Assembly: GCA_002347025.1 (NCBI GenBank)
Contig: DEAE01000029.1
Location: 1-64,000, forward strand
Reading direction: 5' to 3'
Origin: Acidobacteria bacterium UBA2990
GTDB taxonomy: Bacteria; Acidobacteriota; Vicinamibacteria; Vicinamibacterales; UBA8438
DNA: 64,000 bases
A program made the translations under genes and the position numbers. The notes beneath the pieces are model-generated. The model was not told where the DNA came from, ran no database searches, and saw nothing but the letters and a program-made list of their open reading frames with translations. This document shows positions 8,705-17,454 of the stretch, one piece after another (the first letter of the stretch is position 1; each line of letters opens with the position of its first letter).

Positions 8705-9286
8705 ATGTCAGGCACACGAGGTAGTCGGAGGAATTGGCTTGGGATAGCCTGGGTGATGGTGCTTTTGATCCTGGGTGGCTGCTCTGATAACCCGCCGCCT
8801 GTCGTGCCAGACAGTGTCCCTTCCCCACCAGCAGAGGAGTTTTCCGAAGCAGCCCCGCCACCACCGCCACCGATTGCTCCACGAGTATCTCCCCCGGTGG
8901 TGCCAGAGGATGAGTTCGCATCACGATCCTTGGAAGAACTTAATCGAGACTCTCCTCTCGATCCTGCTTACTTCTCATTGGATAGTTCTCGACTAGACGC
9001 GTCGGCTCAAAGAGTCGTGGAAGCCAATGCAGAGGTGCTTCGCCGATATCCCAACTGGATTGTGACGATAGAGGGACACTGCGATGAGCGCGGAACGCCT
9101 GAGTATAATCTGGCACTTGGGGAGCGGCGGGCTTTAGCAACCAGACAGTATTTGGTGGAGCTTGGACTGGATCCGACTCGAGTTCGAACGGTCAGTTACG
9201 GCAAAGAATTCCCATTTGACCCTGGTCACGATGACCGGGCTTGGGCTGAAAATCGCCGCGCACACTTTGTTATTACCGACAGGTAG
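8705..9286 (+). CDS. pal: Peptidoglycan-associated lipoprotein Pal
   Basis: From ATG 8705 the protein begins with a basic, hydrophobic lipoprotein signal ending in the lipobox LGGC (C26). A proline-rich linker (about 30-65) and an OmpA-like domain (about 85-193) follow. The segment IEGHCDERGTPEYNLALGERRA holds the aspartate and arginine that bind diaminopimelate of peptidoglycan. AAGGAG at about 8692-8697 sits 7-8 bases before ATG 8705, which decides this start over the upstream in-frame TTG at 8681. Pal anchors the outer membrane to peptidoglycan and is the partner of TolB. Confidence 0.94.
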   Translation: MSGTRGSRRNWLGIAWVMVLLILGGCSDNPPPVVPDSVPSPPAEEFSEAAPPPPPPIAPRVSPPVVPEDEFASRSLEELNRDSPLDPAYFSLDSSRLDASAQRVVEANAEVLRRYPNWIVTIEGHCDERGTPEYNLALGERRALATRQYLVELGLDPTRVRTVSYGKEFPFDPGHDDRAWAENRRAHFVITDR

Positions 9287-9391
9287 CAAAGTTCACTGCG
9301 AACAGCGTTGGATACGTTAAAATTCAGGCTAATGCGGCAACTTTGCCAGGCATAAGGAAGTCCAGCTGGACACTTGACCGGGAGGGATTAT

Positions 9392-10237
9392 ATGAAGCGG
9401 CTTTCCCTGACATGCGTTTTGGTTTTAGCGTTATTGCCGTTCCCCGTTGAACCGGTGATAGGTGCTGATAGGGAACACCAACAGATAATGGCGGACATCC
9501 GTAAGTTGGAGCAGGAGACCGCACGATTGCATTTAATGCTTGGGTCATTGGGGAACTCGGTCCAGACTTTGTTGGCGGCTCTGGAGGCTCAAGCGGATGA
9601 CGTCCGTCGGGCTTTTGCCGATCAACGGTTGCTGGTCGATGACGTCACCGGTGGAGTTCGTATAGTTCGTGAGAAGGTTGATGAGACTAATGTTCGCATT
9701 TCATCACTCTCCCAGGAGTTTGAGGCACTACGTATGGCAGTACCCGTCATGCTGCAGTCGCAGCCTCCGCTCGATCCGGATGATCCGGACGCCGAGCTGG
9801 CGGGCAATTTGGTTGCGCCAGCTGCACCAATGATGGCTATTGCTCCGGGATCATCTCCCAGGCGTCTTTACGATACGGCCTATGCTGATTACACAACCGG
9901 CCAATGGGCTCTTTCTATTCAAGGGTTTGAGGCTTACATTAGTACATTCCCCAGATCAGATTTATCAGACGATGCACAATTTTTTATCGGTCAAAACTAC
10001 TATGCGGATGGAAGTTTTCAAGATGCGGCCGATGCATTTGACCGGGTAGTGCTCAATTATCCTAATGGGGATGTTGTTGCTGAAGCATTATATAAACGCG
10101 GGTTGGCACTGGAACGACTGGAAGAACCAGATTCAGCTCGGGAGGTGTTTGAATTGGTTGTGGAGAATTATCCAGACAACAACATGTCGAATTTAGCCCA
10201 ACAAGCTCTTGACCGACTTGCTCAAGGTCAACAGTAG
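9392..10237 (+). CDS. cpoB: Cell division coordinator CpoB/YbgF-like TPR protein
   Basis: This 281-residue periplasmic protein has a signal peptide (to about residue 25). A coiled-coil trimerisation region follows (about 28-110, leucine heptads in KLEQETARLHLMLGSLGNSV and later). The C-terminal half carries three TPR-like repeats (about 160-280) with the YbgF signature LYDTAYADYTTGQW and YPDNNMSNLAQQALDRL. CpoB couples Tol function to peptidoglycan synthesis at the septum. ATG 9392 has GGAGGG (9381-9386) just upstream, so it is preferred to TTG 9374. It is the last gene of the Tol-Pal block. Confidence 0.88.
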   Translation: MKRLSLTCVLVLALLPFPVEPVIGADREHQQIMADIRKLEQETARLHLMLGSLGNSVQTLLAALEAQADDVRRAFADQRLLVDDVTGGVRIVREKVDETNVRISSLSQEFEALRMAVPVMLQSQPPLDPDDPDAELAGNLVAPAAPMMAIAPGSSPRRLYDTAYADYTTGQWALSIQGFEAYISTFPRSDLSDDAQFFIGQNYYADGSFQDAADAFDRVVLNYPNGDVVAEALYKRGLALERLEEPDSAREVFELVVENYPDNNMSNLAQQALDRLAQGQQ

Positions 10238-10290
10238 GATGTGGAAGGTTTCTCGTTCGGCGGCCTTGGTGGCAAGAATTCGGAAGGACT

Positions 10291-10731
10291 ATGGGAACTG
10301 TAAATAGAGTCATATTGGTCGGCAACATAGGAAAAGATGCCGAGGTTCGTTATACAGCTGGGGGCTCGGCAGTTAGCACTTTGAGCTTGGCGACCACAGA
10401 GGTTTGGAACGACAGAACCTCTGGCCAGCGGCAGGAACGAACCGAGTGGCACCGTGTTGTGGTTTGGGGCAAACAGGCTGAGACCCTGAGCGAATACCTG
10501 ACGAAAGGGCGACAAATTTATGTCGAAGGTCGTCTCCAAACTCGTCAATGGGAGGACAAGGAAGGAAGTAAGCGGTACACAACGGAAGTTAGAACTGACA
10601 GGGTTGTATTACTCGGAGGGCGTAGTTCAGGGGCAAGTGAAGTTGGCGGGGGCGAGCCTCAAGGAACGGCAACGGCCACTAGCCCTGGAGCTGCTCCGCC
10701 GGAGCTGACTGAGGACGACATCCCGTTCTGA
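10291..10731 (+). CDS. ssb: Single-stranded DNA-binding protein SSB
   Basis: The 146-residue protein has one OB-fold domain (residues 1-110) with the standard start MGTVNRVILVGNIGKDAEVR and the blocks EWHRVVVWGKQAE and YVEGRLQTRQW. A glycine/proline-rich linker leads to the acidic tip DDIPF, which docks RecQ, PriA and other repair proteins. It protects single-stranded DNA as a tetramer during replication and repair. It starts 53 bases after cpoB on the same strand, so it may be read from the same transcript or its own promoter. Confidence 0.97.
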   Translation: MGTVNRVILVGNIGKDAEVRYTAGGSAVSTLSLATTEVWNDRTSGQRQERTEWHRVVVWGKQAETLSEYLTKGRQIYVEGRLQTRQWEDKEGSKRYTTEVRTDRVVLLGGRSSGASEVGGGEPQGTATATSPGAAPPELTEDDIPF

Positions 10732-10763
10732 GGTGCTGTCGTCCTGTTGTTGCCGACACAGCT

Positions 10764-11117
10764 TTATCCAGGTTTGCCTTGTGTGCTCCTGCCGTAACGG
10801 TCTTCGAGGCGAACCACGTCTTCAAGTTCTGGAGTTGAAACTTCGAAGATATCCGTGTCTTCGATAGCCGTCATTCTGTGAACCGTGCCTGGCGTGATAT
10901 GGGCATTATCGCCTGGACCCATCTCTTTGACCGTATTACCGTGCTCATGTTGGATTTCGAAGCGAATCCGACCGCTCCAGACGAGGATCGTCTCATCCTT
11001 AACGTTGTGGTACTGGAGACTTAGGGCTTGACCGGCGTCGATATGAATGACTTTGCCAACATATCGGTCGGTCAGTGCCCATCGCAACTCATAGCCCCAA
11101 GGCTTGTCGACTCTCAT
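10764..11117 (-). CDS. Cupin-domain protein, mannose-6-phosphate isomerase type II-like
   Basis: This 117-residue single-domain cupin starts with KPWGYELRWA, the block found at the start of type II mannose-6-phosphate isomerase and ManC C-terminal domains. The metal-binding cupin motif 1 can be read at QYHNVKDETILVWSGRIRF and motif 2 at PGDNAHITPGTVHRM, with the histidine and glutamate ligands present. It lies downstream of rapZ on the same strand. The catalytic role is not certain, since short stand-alone cupins of this kind may be sugar isomerases or sugar-binding regulators. Confidence 0.75.
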   Translation of the reverse strand: MRVDKPWGYELRWALTDRYVGKVIHIDAGQALSLQYHNVKDETILVWSGRIRFEIQHEHGNTVKEMGPGDNAHITPGTVHRMTAIEDTDIFEVSTPELEDVVRLEDRYGRSTQGKPG

Positions 11118-11196
11118 TCTTTTTTCTCAGCTTTATACGAGCACCTTTGGGCTCGTGTTAGTTCCCCAAGGTCGCAGCGTGAATAGTACTATCGTT

Positions 11197-12105
11197 TTAG
11201 ACTTGAAGTGAGACATCCCGGTGTTTAACCCTCCAGAACACTCCCGTAATGTCAGTCAATTGGTCCTTAAGATATTCCGCGATAGCTACTGAACGGTGAC
11301 GGCCTCCTGTGCATCCGACGCCGATAGTTAGGTAGCTCTTCCCTTCCTTCTGATATTTTGGAATGGCAAAACGCAACCAGTCGGTCGTCATTGCTACAAA
11401 CGGGGGAGTTGTTTCAGCTTTGAGTACGTAGTCTCTAACAGCGGCATGGTGACCAGTAAGATCTTCCAGTTCGGTCACAAACCGAGGGTTAGGTAAGCAG
11501 CGGAAGTCGAACAAGAGATCTAATTCTGGAGGAAGTCCATACTTGTAGCCAAAGCTTAACAGCGTCACTGTCAAGCTACGGTTGTTATCACGGCCTTCAA
11601 ACAGTTCCCCGAATGCGCTGCGTAATTCGTGCACGGTGAAGTTAGAAGTGTCAAGAACCCGGTCCGCCATGTCTTTGATCTTCGTTAGGCGTCGCCGTTC
11701 TGCCAAAATACCTTCTATGACGGAGCCGGTTGGTGCCAGTGGATGAGGTCGTCGGGTTTCACTAAAGCGTCTCACGAGAGCAGCGTCTGAGGCTTCGAGG
11801 AAGATAAGCCAAGTACTTAGCTCCCTTCGACTCTTCAAAGAGTCGAACACGTTTGTAAACTGGTCAAAAAAGAGGCGATCCCTTACGTCGACTACGACGG
11901 CAACCGCATCGTAGAGCGACCCCTGCCCTGCTGCAAGGTTTGCGAGGGTTGGAATTAGTACTGCAGGGAGGTTGTCAACGCACAGGTAGCCGAGATCCTC
12001 TAACGCTCGAATGGCAGCAGATTTTCCGGCCCCGGAGAGACCGGTCACGACTACAAATCGGACCGCTTTACCTTCGCTTAACCTAGGTGAGTTGTTGGTT
12101 GGCAT
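11197..12105 (-). CDS. rapZ: RapZ/YvcJ P-loop nucleotide-binding protein (RNase adapter family)
   Basis: The 302-residue protein has Walker A GLSGAGKS at residues 22-29 and a Walker B-like VVVDVRDR. The strongly conserved C-terminal signature GCTGGRHRSVAIAEYL marks the domain that senses amino-sugar metabolites in RapZ. In Enterobacteria RapZ guides RNase E to the GlmZ small RNA; outside that group the role is less clear. Its location next to rpoN follows the classical lptB-rpoN-(hpf-ptsN)-rapZ cluster, although hpf and ptsN are absent here. The start ATG 12105 gives a normal family length with an 11-residue extra N-terminal tail. Confidence 0.92.
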   Translation of the reverse strand: MPTNNSPRLSEGKAVRFVVVTGLSGAGKSAAIRALEDLGYLCVDNLPAVLIPTLANLAAGQGSLYDAVAVVVDVRDRLFFDQFTNVFDSLKSRRELSTWLIFLEASDAALVRRFSETRRPHPLAPTGSVIEGILAERRRLTKIKDMADRVLDTSNFTVHELRSAFGELFEGRDNNRSLTVTLLSFGYKYGLPPELDLLFDFRCLPNPRFVTELEDLTGHHAAVRDYVLKAETTPPFVAMTTDWLRFAIPKYQKEGKSYLTIGVGCTGGRHRSVAIAEYLKDQLTDITGVFWRVKHRDVSLQV

Positions 12106-12251
12106 ACACTGGCCTCACGCTGTAGCACAATCCGCAAGCTTGATTCTTCACAAATCAGTTCTGGTTGTCCGCCTTGAGCCTGCCCTCTAATCGTAAGGTC
12201 CCAGCATCGGCTGGTGCCTTGACCTGTAAGGCCATTTGAAAGTAACAGAAA

Positions 12252-13688
12252 TTAAAACAGCACTTTACGGCGGCTTGATGTTGGAATTTTCAACTCCTCT
12301 CGATACTTTGCAATGGTGCGTCGAGCAAGATTCAGGCCCTCTGCCTGAAGAGCGCTACCGATACGTGAATCGCTCAGGGGGCGTTGGCGGTTCTCGCTAT
12401 CGATTATCTTCCGAATGCGTTGTTTGACGGCGATGGATGAAATGCTTTCACCGACAGCATTATTAATCCCACAGTGAAAGAAGTACTTCATCTCGAAGAC
12501 GCCCTGCGGCGTATGGATGTACTTTTGGTTAACGACTCGACTAACGGTGGATTCATGCATCCCAATGTCATCTGCTACGTCCCTTAAGACCAGCGGTCGA
12601 AGAAATTCGATGCCGCGGTCAAGAAATGGGGTTTGGAATGTGACAATACTGGTGGCAACCTTTGAGATGGTTTTCTGTCTTTGGTCAACCGATTTAAGAA
12701 GCCATAATGCGGAGCGAAACTTCTCTCTCGCATATGCTCGTGTTTCGTCGCTGTGGCCTTGGTGTTTATTCAGCAATTGTTTGTAGAACGGGCTAATCCT
12801 CAGTTGCGGCATATCGTCTTCGTTCAACTTGACGAGATACCCTTCTTCTTCCTTAACAACATAAACATCAGGAATAACGTATTGGCTGGAAGCCGGGTTG
12901 TAACGGCTGCCCGGTTTTGGATCTAGGCGGCGAATAATGTCGATATGGCTCTTCAATTCGTGGGTGCGAAGTCCCAGGAGGCGAGCGAGTTTTGGGGCCT
13001 CTTGGTTTTCGAGGAGATTTAGGTGTTCTTTGACAATGGTCTCGCTTGCCGTGTTGGTTAGGCCCAAATCTTGAATCTGAAGCAGCAAACACTCCTGAAG
13101 TCCCCGTGCTGCGACACCGATAGGGTCGAAGCTCTGAATCAGTTCTAGCACGGCTCCCACGGACCCTAGAGGCCAGTTGCCCATAGCAGCTATTTCTTCC
13201 ACTGAGGCCACCAGGTAGCCGTCCTCATCCAAATTACCGATGATCGCTAAACCGATTTCCCTTTCCGTTTCGTCATGGTCTCCGCACCGCAAAAACAACT
13301 GCCACGCTAAATGATCGGCTAGTGAATCTTGAACAGACAGTGTCTGTTCCATCGGAGGGGGACCCTGGTGCCCCTGCGGGGGACTGTTTCGATAGCCATC
13401 CTCCAAGTAATCGCTAAAGAAATATTCGAAGTCAGTGTCTTCCCAGGCCGTGGGGGATTCGGTGTCTGGCTCCTGTGTGTCAGACATGTCAGACTGCTCG
13501 TTGATTTCGGTTGTCTGAGCCTCTTCTGACGAGACTTCCTCAAGCATTGGGTTGTCGATTACTTCCTGGGTTAGGAGGTTTACTAACTCAAGTGTGGACA
13601 TCGGAAGCAGCTTGATGGCCTGCTGCAACGCAGGTGTCAATACTAGGTTTTGAGAAAGTCGTGCCTGTAACCGTTGGTTCAATGCCAT
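12252..13688 (-). CDS. rpoN: RNA polymerase sigma-54 factor RpoN
   Basis: The 478-residue protein has the glutamine/leucine-rich region I that contacts activators (MALNQRLQARLSQNLVLTPALQQAIKLL). An acidic region II (about 55-115), a core-binding domain and the C-terminal DNA-binding part follow. The RpoN box reads ARRTIAKYREEL and ends IPTSSRRK, matching the element that reads the -24 promoter box. ATG 13688 is preferred to TTG 13703 because the protein then begins at the usual family position. Sigma-54 needs AAA+ activators, none of which is encoded here. It lies 45 bases downstream of lptB. Confidence 0.96.
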   Translation of the reverse strand: MALNQRLQARLSQNLVLTPALQQAIKLLPMSTLELVNLLTQEVIDNPMLEEVSSEEAQTTEINEQSDMSDTQEPDTESPTAWEDTDFEYFFSDYLEDGYRNSPPQGHQGPPPMEQTLSVQDSLADHLAWQLFLRCGDHDETEREIGLAIIGNLDEDGYLVASVEEIAAMGNWPLGSVGAVLELIQSFDPIGVAARGLQECLLLQIQDLGLTNTASETIVKEHLNLLENQEAPKLARLLGLRTHELKSHIDIIRRLDPKPGSRYNPASSQYVIPDVYVVKEEEGYLVKLNEDDMPQLRISPFYKQLLNKHQGHSDETRAYAREKFRSALWLLKSVDQRQKTISKVATSIVTFQTPFLDRGIEFLRPLVLRDVADDIGMHESTVSRVVNQKYIHTPQGVFEMKYFFHCGINNAVGESISSIAVKQRIRKIIDSENRQRPLSDSRIGSALQAEGLNLARRTIAKYREELKIPTSSRRKVLF

Positions 13689-13733
13689 GGGGCTTCTTAC
13701 CAATGATAATGGCGTGAAGAATTAAATACGATT

Positions 13734-14459
13734 CTAGTCCAAACGGAAATCAGCACCAAGGTAGATACGTTTGACCTCCTCGTCGTTGGCGAGTTCGGCT
13801 GGTGTCCCACTTCGAAAAATAGCTCCATCATGTACGATGTAGGCTCGGTCAGTAATACGTAAGGTCTCACGAACATTGTGGTCGGTTATTAGGACGCCGA
13901 TACCCCTGGCCTTTAGATGAAAAATAATTTCTTGAATGTCTGTAACTGCGATCGGATCAATCCCGGCAAATGGTTCGTCGAGCAACATGAACGACGGTGA
14001 TATGACTAGAGCTCGGGTAATCTCAGCCCTTCGGCGCTCTCCGCCGGAGAGAGTATGTGCCGGCGATTTCGCTAATGGAGTTAGGTTTAGCTCTTCCAAG
14101 AGCTCTGTTGCCCGGTGTTTCCTCTGGTTGCGAGAAAGGTTCAGCGTTTCTAGGATGGCTAGAATGTTCTGTTCCACAGTGAGCCCTCGAAAAATCGATG
14201 GTTCCTGTGGCAAATAGCCTATCCCCTTTCTCGCTCGCACGTACATAGGAGCGGTGGTAACGTCCTCATCATTGAGTGCAACTCGTCCACTGTCAGGGGG
14301 GGTGAGTCCAACGACCATATAGAATGTTGTGGTTTTACCTGCACCATTTGGACCGAGAAGCCCCACGACTTCCCCTGATTGCACCGCGAGACTCACGTCA
14401 CGGACTACGGTTCGTCCACTATAGGACTTGGTGAGTAACTTTGTTTCTAGCGTCGCCAT
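13734..14459 (-). CDS. lptB: LPS export ABC transporter ATPase LptB
   Basis: The 241-residue ABC ATPase has Walker A GPNGAGKTT from residue 36, the Q-loop in YLPQEPSIFRGL, signature LSGGERRR, Walker B FMLLDEPFAGIDPIAV and the switch histidine in VLITDHNVRETL. These are the LptB-specific forms (PFAGIDP and DHNVRETL). It powers LptFG to extract lipopolysaccharide from the inner membrane and push it along the LptC-LptA bridge. The fused lptC-lptA gene lies 162 bases upstream and rpoN 45 bases downstream, the usual neighbourhood. LptF and LptG are elsewhere. Confidence 0.95.
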   Translation of the reverse strand: MATLETKLLTKSYSGRTVVRDVSLAVQSGEVVGLLGPNGAGKTTTFYMVVGLTPPDSGRVALNDEDVTTAPMYVRARKGIGYLPQEPSIFRGLTVEQNILAILETLNLSRNQRKHRATELLEELNLTPLAKSPAHTLSGGERRRAEITRALVISPSFMLLDEPFAGIDPIAVTDIQEIIFHLKARGIGVLITDHNVRETLRITDRAYIVHDGAIFRSGTPAELANDEEVKRIYLGADFRLD

Positions 14460-14621
14460 ACCAAATACATCTTCAAGGGCTTGTTGAGGTCTAGACCTGA
14501 AAGAAGGTTGTCAACCTCCTCACTCGAAAGAACATTCTGAGTGGTGCAAGTGCTGGGGTGAAGCTTTCACGCTGTTCAACCATTTGAACAATATAGGACT
14601 ATTCCTCAAGCTGACAATTCA

Positions 14622-16928
14622 TTAAAACGTCAACGGACTACATGGATGGCTTCTGCTTTCAGTTCGTAGTTGCTCTCGTCCGTCCATGGATACGGTTTCT
14701 GTCGAACGGTAGAACGTGAGTGCCTTTCCGCTGGTCGTACGACATTGAGGGGGGCCAGGAGCTTGATTGGGAGTGGCAGGTTGGTCTGTTTCGGACTCAT
14801 CTGGCTCGACAGTTTCCACAATCTCCACTGGAGCCCCCTCCATCTCGTACCGGCCATCCGATTCGAAATAGATTAAGGTGTCCCCTGTTGCCCACCGCTC
14901 ATCGAGACGCACCATAACCGAACCAGTCGCCTCCATTCGGTCGAGCGTCTGGCCGTCCTCTTCAAAGAATATACTTATTGTGTCGGCTTTCAGGTCACCG
15001 TAGCCTGAGAGCAAGAGGGCTTCTCCTTCGTAGAGGGCGTGACGGGCCGCCTCATGGTAAGTGAAGGAGTTAGCTGTGGCTTGGGTCATTGAGAGGACCG
15101 ATTGGGCGGCCTGATCGAGACGCATCACCCCAATGTTAGACCTGACATCTCCAGTCACAGCTAGTCCGCCTGATCCTTTATCGACAGCAATCGATTCCCC
15201 AACGAAACTCGTCGCACCTTGCCAGAGGCGAACATCTCCGTCGTAGATGGCTATGTCCGTAATCCCGTCGTAACTTAGTGAATCCGCCGATACGTTTATC
15301 CGTTCGGTGCTGTCTAATAGGGCTGGCATCGTGTGACTTCCCTGTGTCGGGTCGCCAGAAGGTGGAGTTAACACGTTTTGAAGATTCCCGGAAGCCGCCA
15401 TTGAAACTCCGTCGAGGGAGATGGTCATCGTTGAGGCCTCGAGCGTGTTGGTGGCATCAACCAGACGTGAAATTTGCTCAACAGGAGGTTCGATGTTTTC
15501 TACAGCTGCTTCTGATGCGTCCGGTGTTTCCTGAGCGTCGGGACCCAAGGTGATGATTCCAGACAGGACATCGTACTCAATGCTTTGGCTCTCAATTTGG
15601 CGAGTCTGATCTTCAAAGGTGACATCACCCCGAAAGGCCGCCATTGGCAGTGATTCCAAACTTGGTTCAACGTTAGCCACGAGTTGGTCGGCCCTGACTA
15701 TCCGCTCATGGCTACCTTCGAGACTCCCGTTCAATAAAGTTTCTTGGTACTCAACATTTTGGTCGAAAAGCAGAGAGGTTAGGCCAATTTCAGGGGCTCC
15801 TGTACCAGTAAGTCCTTCAGCTCGGATTTGTTGGGAAGGATAGTCCAGTCGGTCGGGAAGTCTGAGGATAACGTTGCCAACCGCATCAAGTGCCATTACA
15901 TTTCGACTGTCAGGAGTCAATACGACTCTTATGACTTCGCCGTTTATCTGCGACCCTAGCTGCTGGCCGGTTGAGGCCATTTGGATCAGAGCATTCCCCG
16001 CTAAATCTGTGCCTTGAGGCTGACGGGTAACCGGATCCAGTAGCAAGGTGGCTTCGTTGGCTCGCATTTCTCGTAACGTACCGTCTGAGGAGAGAACTCT
16101 GGTTTGCCCTAAGAGCTCCAGACGCTCAAGGGCTGTCTGCTCTTCTCCGAAGTGGGCTGTGACCTCGTCTGCTTCCAAGATCATGCTTCCGGTGTGGACG
16201 GTTGCTCCATCTTGAAAGAACATCAGACGGTCAGTCTGAGCCAGTACCGCTCGTGAAGACGAAATGTCGACCGCAGCGTGACTTTCGTCTGACAGCAAAC
16301 GGACCTTGGCGTTTCCTTGAATTCTGATCAAGTTCTCACTCCGGTCATAAATCACTTGGTTGCCGGAGGCCTCGAGTCCTGGCCGGGTCATGGTGGTCAG
16401 GCTTTCGTCATCTTCCATGATCACCATGTTTTGCTCGTTGGAGAAACTCGCCCTCTCGGTTCTTGCTGCCAAACCTCCAGCCGTCGAAAACCTGACGTTC
16501 CCAGAGACCTCAACTGAACTCTGGGTGTCGTCTACAGCGGCTTCGTCCCCACTTATCTCGAAACTCTCTCGATCTGGCAGTTGGGGTACCTGCAGTGTAA
16601 CGCCGTCCAGAAACCGAACCGAGCCGTCGGCGTAGGTCAATTGCCTTGTGGCTTCCAGGAGAAAGTTTTCTGCACCACTGGCACTTTGGATGAGTTCGCT
16701 GCCGGTGCTCTCCATAACGGCTTCAAGATCTGCACGCTGAAAGCTGACCGGATCCATGGCCTCTCTGCGGTCACCAATCGCGGTGAATAGAAACCAGGTA
16801 AATACCGTGAGCCCGATGAGCAATCCCCAACGAATGAATATTTGCCAGCGAGGGATCCAACGACCTACGGCTATCCAAATATTAGAGGAATTTCTACTCG
16901 AAACAGCGACATCCTTATCGGGCAACAT
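14622..16928 (-). CDS. LPS transport bridge protein: LptC-LptA/OstA fusion
   Basis: This 768-residue protein has a basic N-terminus, one membrane anchor at about residues 33-52 and then a very long periplasmic part made of OstA/LptA-type beta-jellyroll repeats. An LptC-like unit spans about 55-225 (FLLEATRQLTYADGSVRFLDG and VEVSGNVRFSTAGG). At least three LptA-like units follow, with repeated phrases such as DRSENLIRIQGNAKVRL, AVTGDVRSNIG and EATGSVMVRLDERWATGDTLIYF. Separate LptC and LptA are each under 200 residues in most bacteria, so this looks like a fusion with extra repeats that could span the periplasm as one chain. The lptB gene is directly downstream. The LptC/LptA assignment is strong; the exact unit count is approximate. 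Confidence 0.82.
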   Translation of the reverse strand: MLPDKDVAVSSRNSSNIWIAVGRWIPRWQIFIRWGLLIGLTVFTWFLFTAIGDRREAMDPVSFQRADLEAVMESTGSELIQSASGAENFLLEATRQLTYADGSVRFLDGVTLQVPQLPDRESFEISGDEAAVDDTQSSVEVSGNVRFSTAGGLAARTERASFSNEQNMVIMEDDESLTTMTRPGLEASGNQVIYDRSENLIRIQGNAKVRLLSDESHAAVDISSSRAVLAQTDRLMFFQDGATVHTGSMILEADEVTAHFGEEQTALERLELLGQTRVLSSDGTLREMRANEATLLLDPVTRQPQGTDLAGNALIQMASTGQQLGSQINGEVIRVVLTPDSRNVMALDAVGNVILRLPDRLDYPSQQIRAEGLTGTGAPEIGLTSLLFDQNVEYQETLLNGSLEGSHERIVRADQLVANVEPSLESLPMAAFRGDVTFEDQTRQIESQSIEYDVLSGIITLGPDAQETPDASEAAVENIEPPVEQISRLVDATNTLEASTMTISLDGVSMAASGNLQNVLTPPSGDPTQGSHTMPALLDSTERINVSADSLSYDGITDIAIYDGDVRLWQGATSFVGESIAVDKGSGGLAVTGDVRSNIGVMRLDQAAQSVLSMTQATANSFTYHEAARHALYEGEALLLSGYGDLKADTISIFFEEDGQTLDRMEATGSVMVRLDERWATGDTLIYFESDGRYEMEGAPVEIVETVEPDESETDQPATPNQAPGPPQCRTTSGKALTFYRSTETVSMDGREQLRTESRSHPCSPLTF

Positions 16929-17121
16929 TGGTGGATCTAGTGTTAAACCTTAGGAACTTGGAACAGAGTGGCAGAGCCTTATAGCAGACCGACTCAAGAG
17001 GTGGTTGCATGCTGGCTGTCATTGTGCCATTTTATTAACTCTAAAAGGTCTAGCTAAAGATTATAAGCGCTCTCGTTACAAGCTTCCATTCCTTGGCTCG
17101 CAGGAAGATTTTAGCTTTGCA

Positions 17122-17388
17122 TTGAAGTGCTTGTTGTACCATGTACTGGCAGTGCAACAACCCTTGACACCCGTTATCGTTGAACTAACTGAATCAGCGA
17201 CTGAGGAAATTACTGTCTTTGACGTCCTGATTGGAGCTGCCAGTTTTGCCGGCGCACTCGTGATAGTGGCGGTTAGTTTAGCGACCATGTTTGCTGGAGT
17301 GTTGATCTTAGTGCGCCGCAGAAGATCGAAACTAAGCAGTAAAGACAGGATTGGGGACGGGTTGGGACTGGGTGTACCTTTTCGTTAG
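17122..17388 (+). CDS. Putative small single-pass membrane protein
   Basis: This open frame extends upstream to 17005, but the first part looks non-coding. From TTG 17122 (also TTG 17131 or GTG 17152) it encodes at most 88 residues. Its acidic segment (VELTESATEEITVFD) is followed by a strongly hydrophobic stretch of about 30 residues (IGAASFAGALVIVAVSLATM) and the basic stop-transfer RRRRSK. This topology is what a real small membrane protein would show. I recognise no family and no good ribosome-binding site. It stands alone on the plus strand between the lptC-lptA and recJ genes. It may be spurious. Confidence 0.35.
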   Translation: MKCLLYHVLAVQQPLTPVIVELTESATEEITVFDVLIGAASFAGALVIVAVSLATMFAGVLILVRRRRSKLSSKDRIGDGLGLGVPFR

Positions 17389-17454
17389 TTGTCTCAGTAT
17401 CAAGTGTCAATCGGTTCTACATGCAAGAGGCAAGCAGGGGTGCCATGGGGATCC

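Noticed and set aside
10734..10765. Possible hairpin between ssb and the convergent cupin gene
   Set aside because: Only five continuous base pairs with a 12-base loop.
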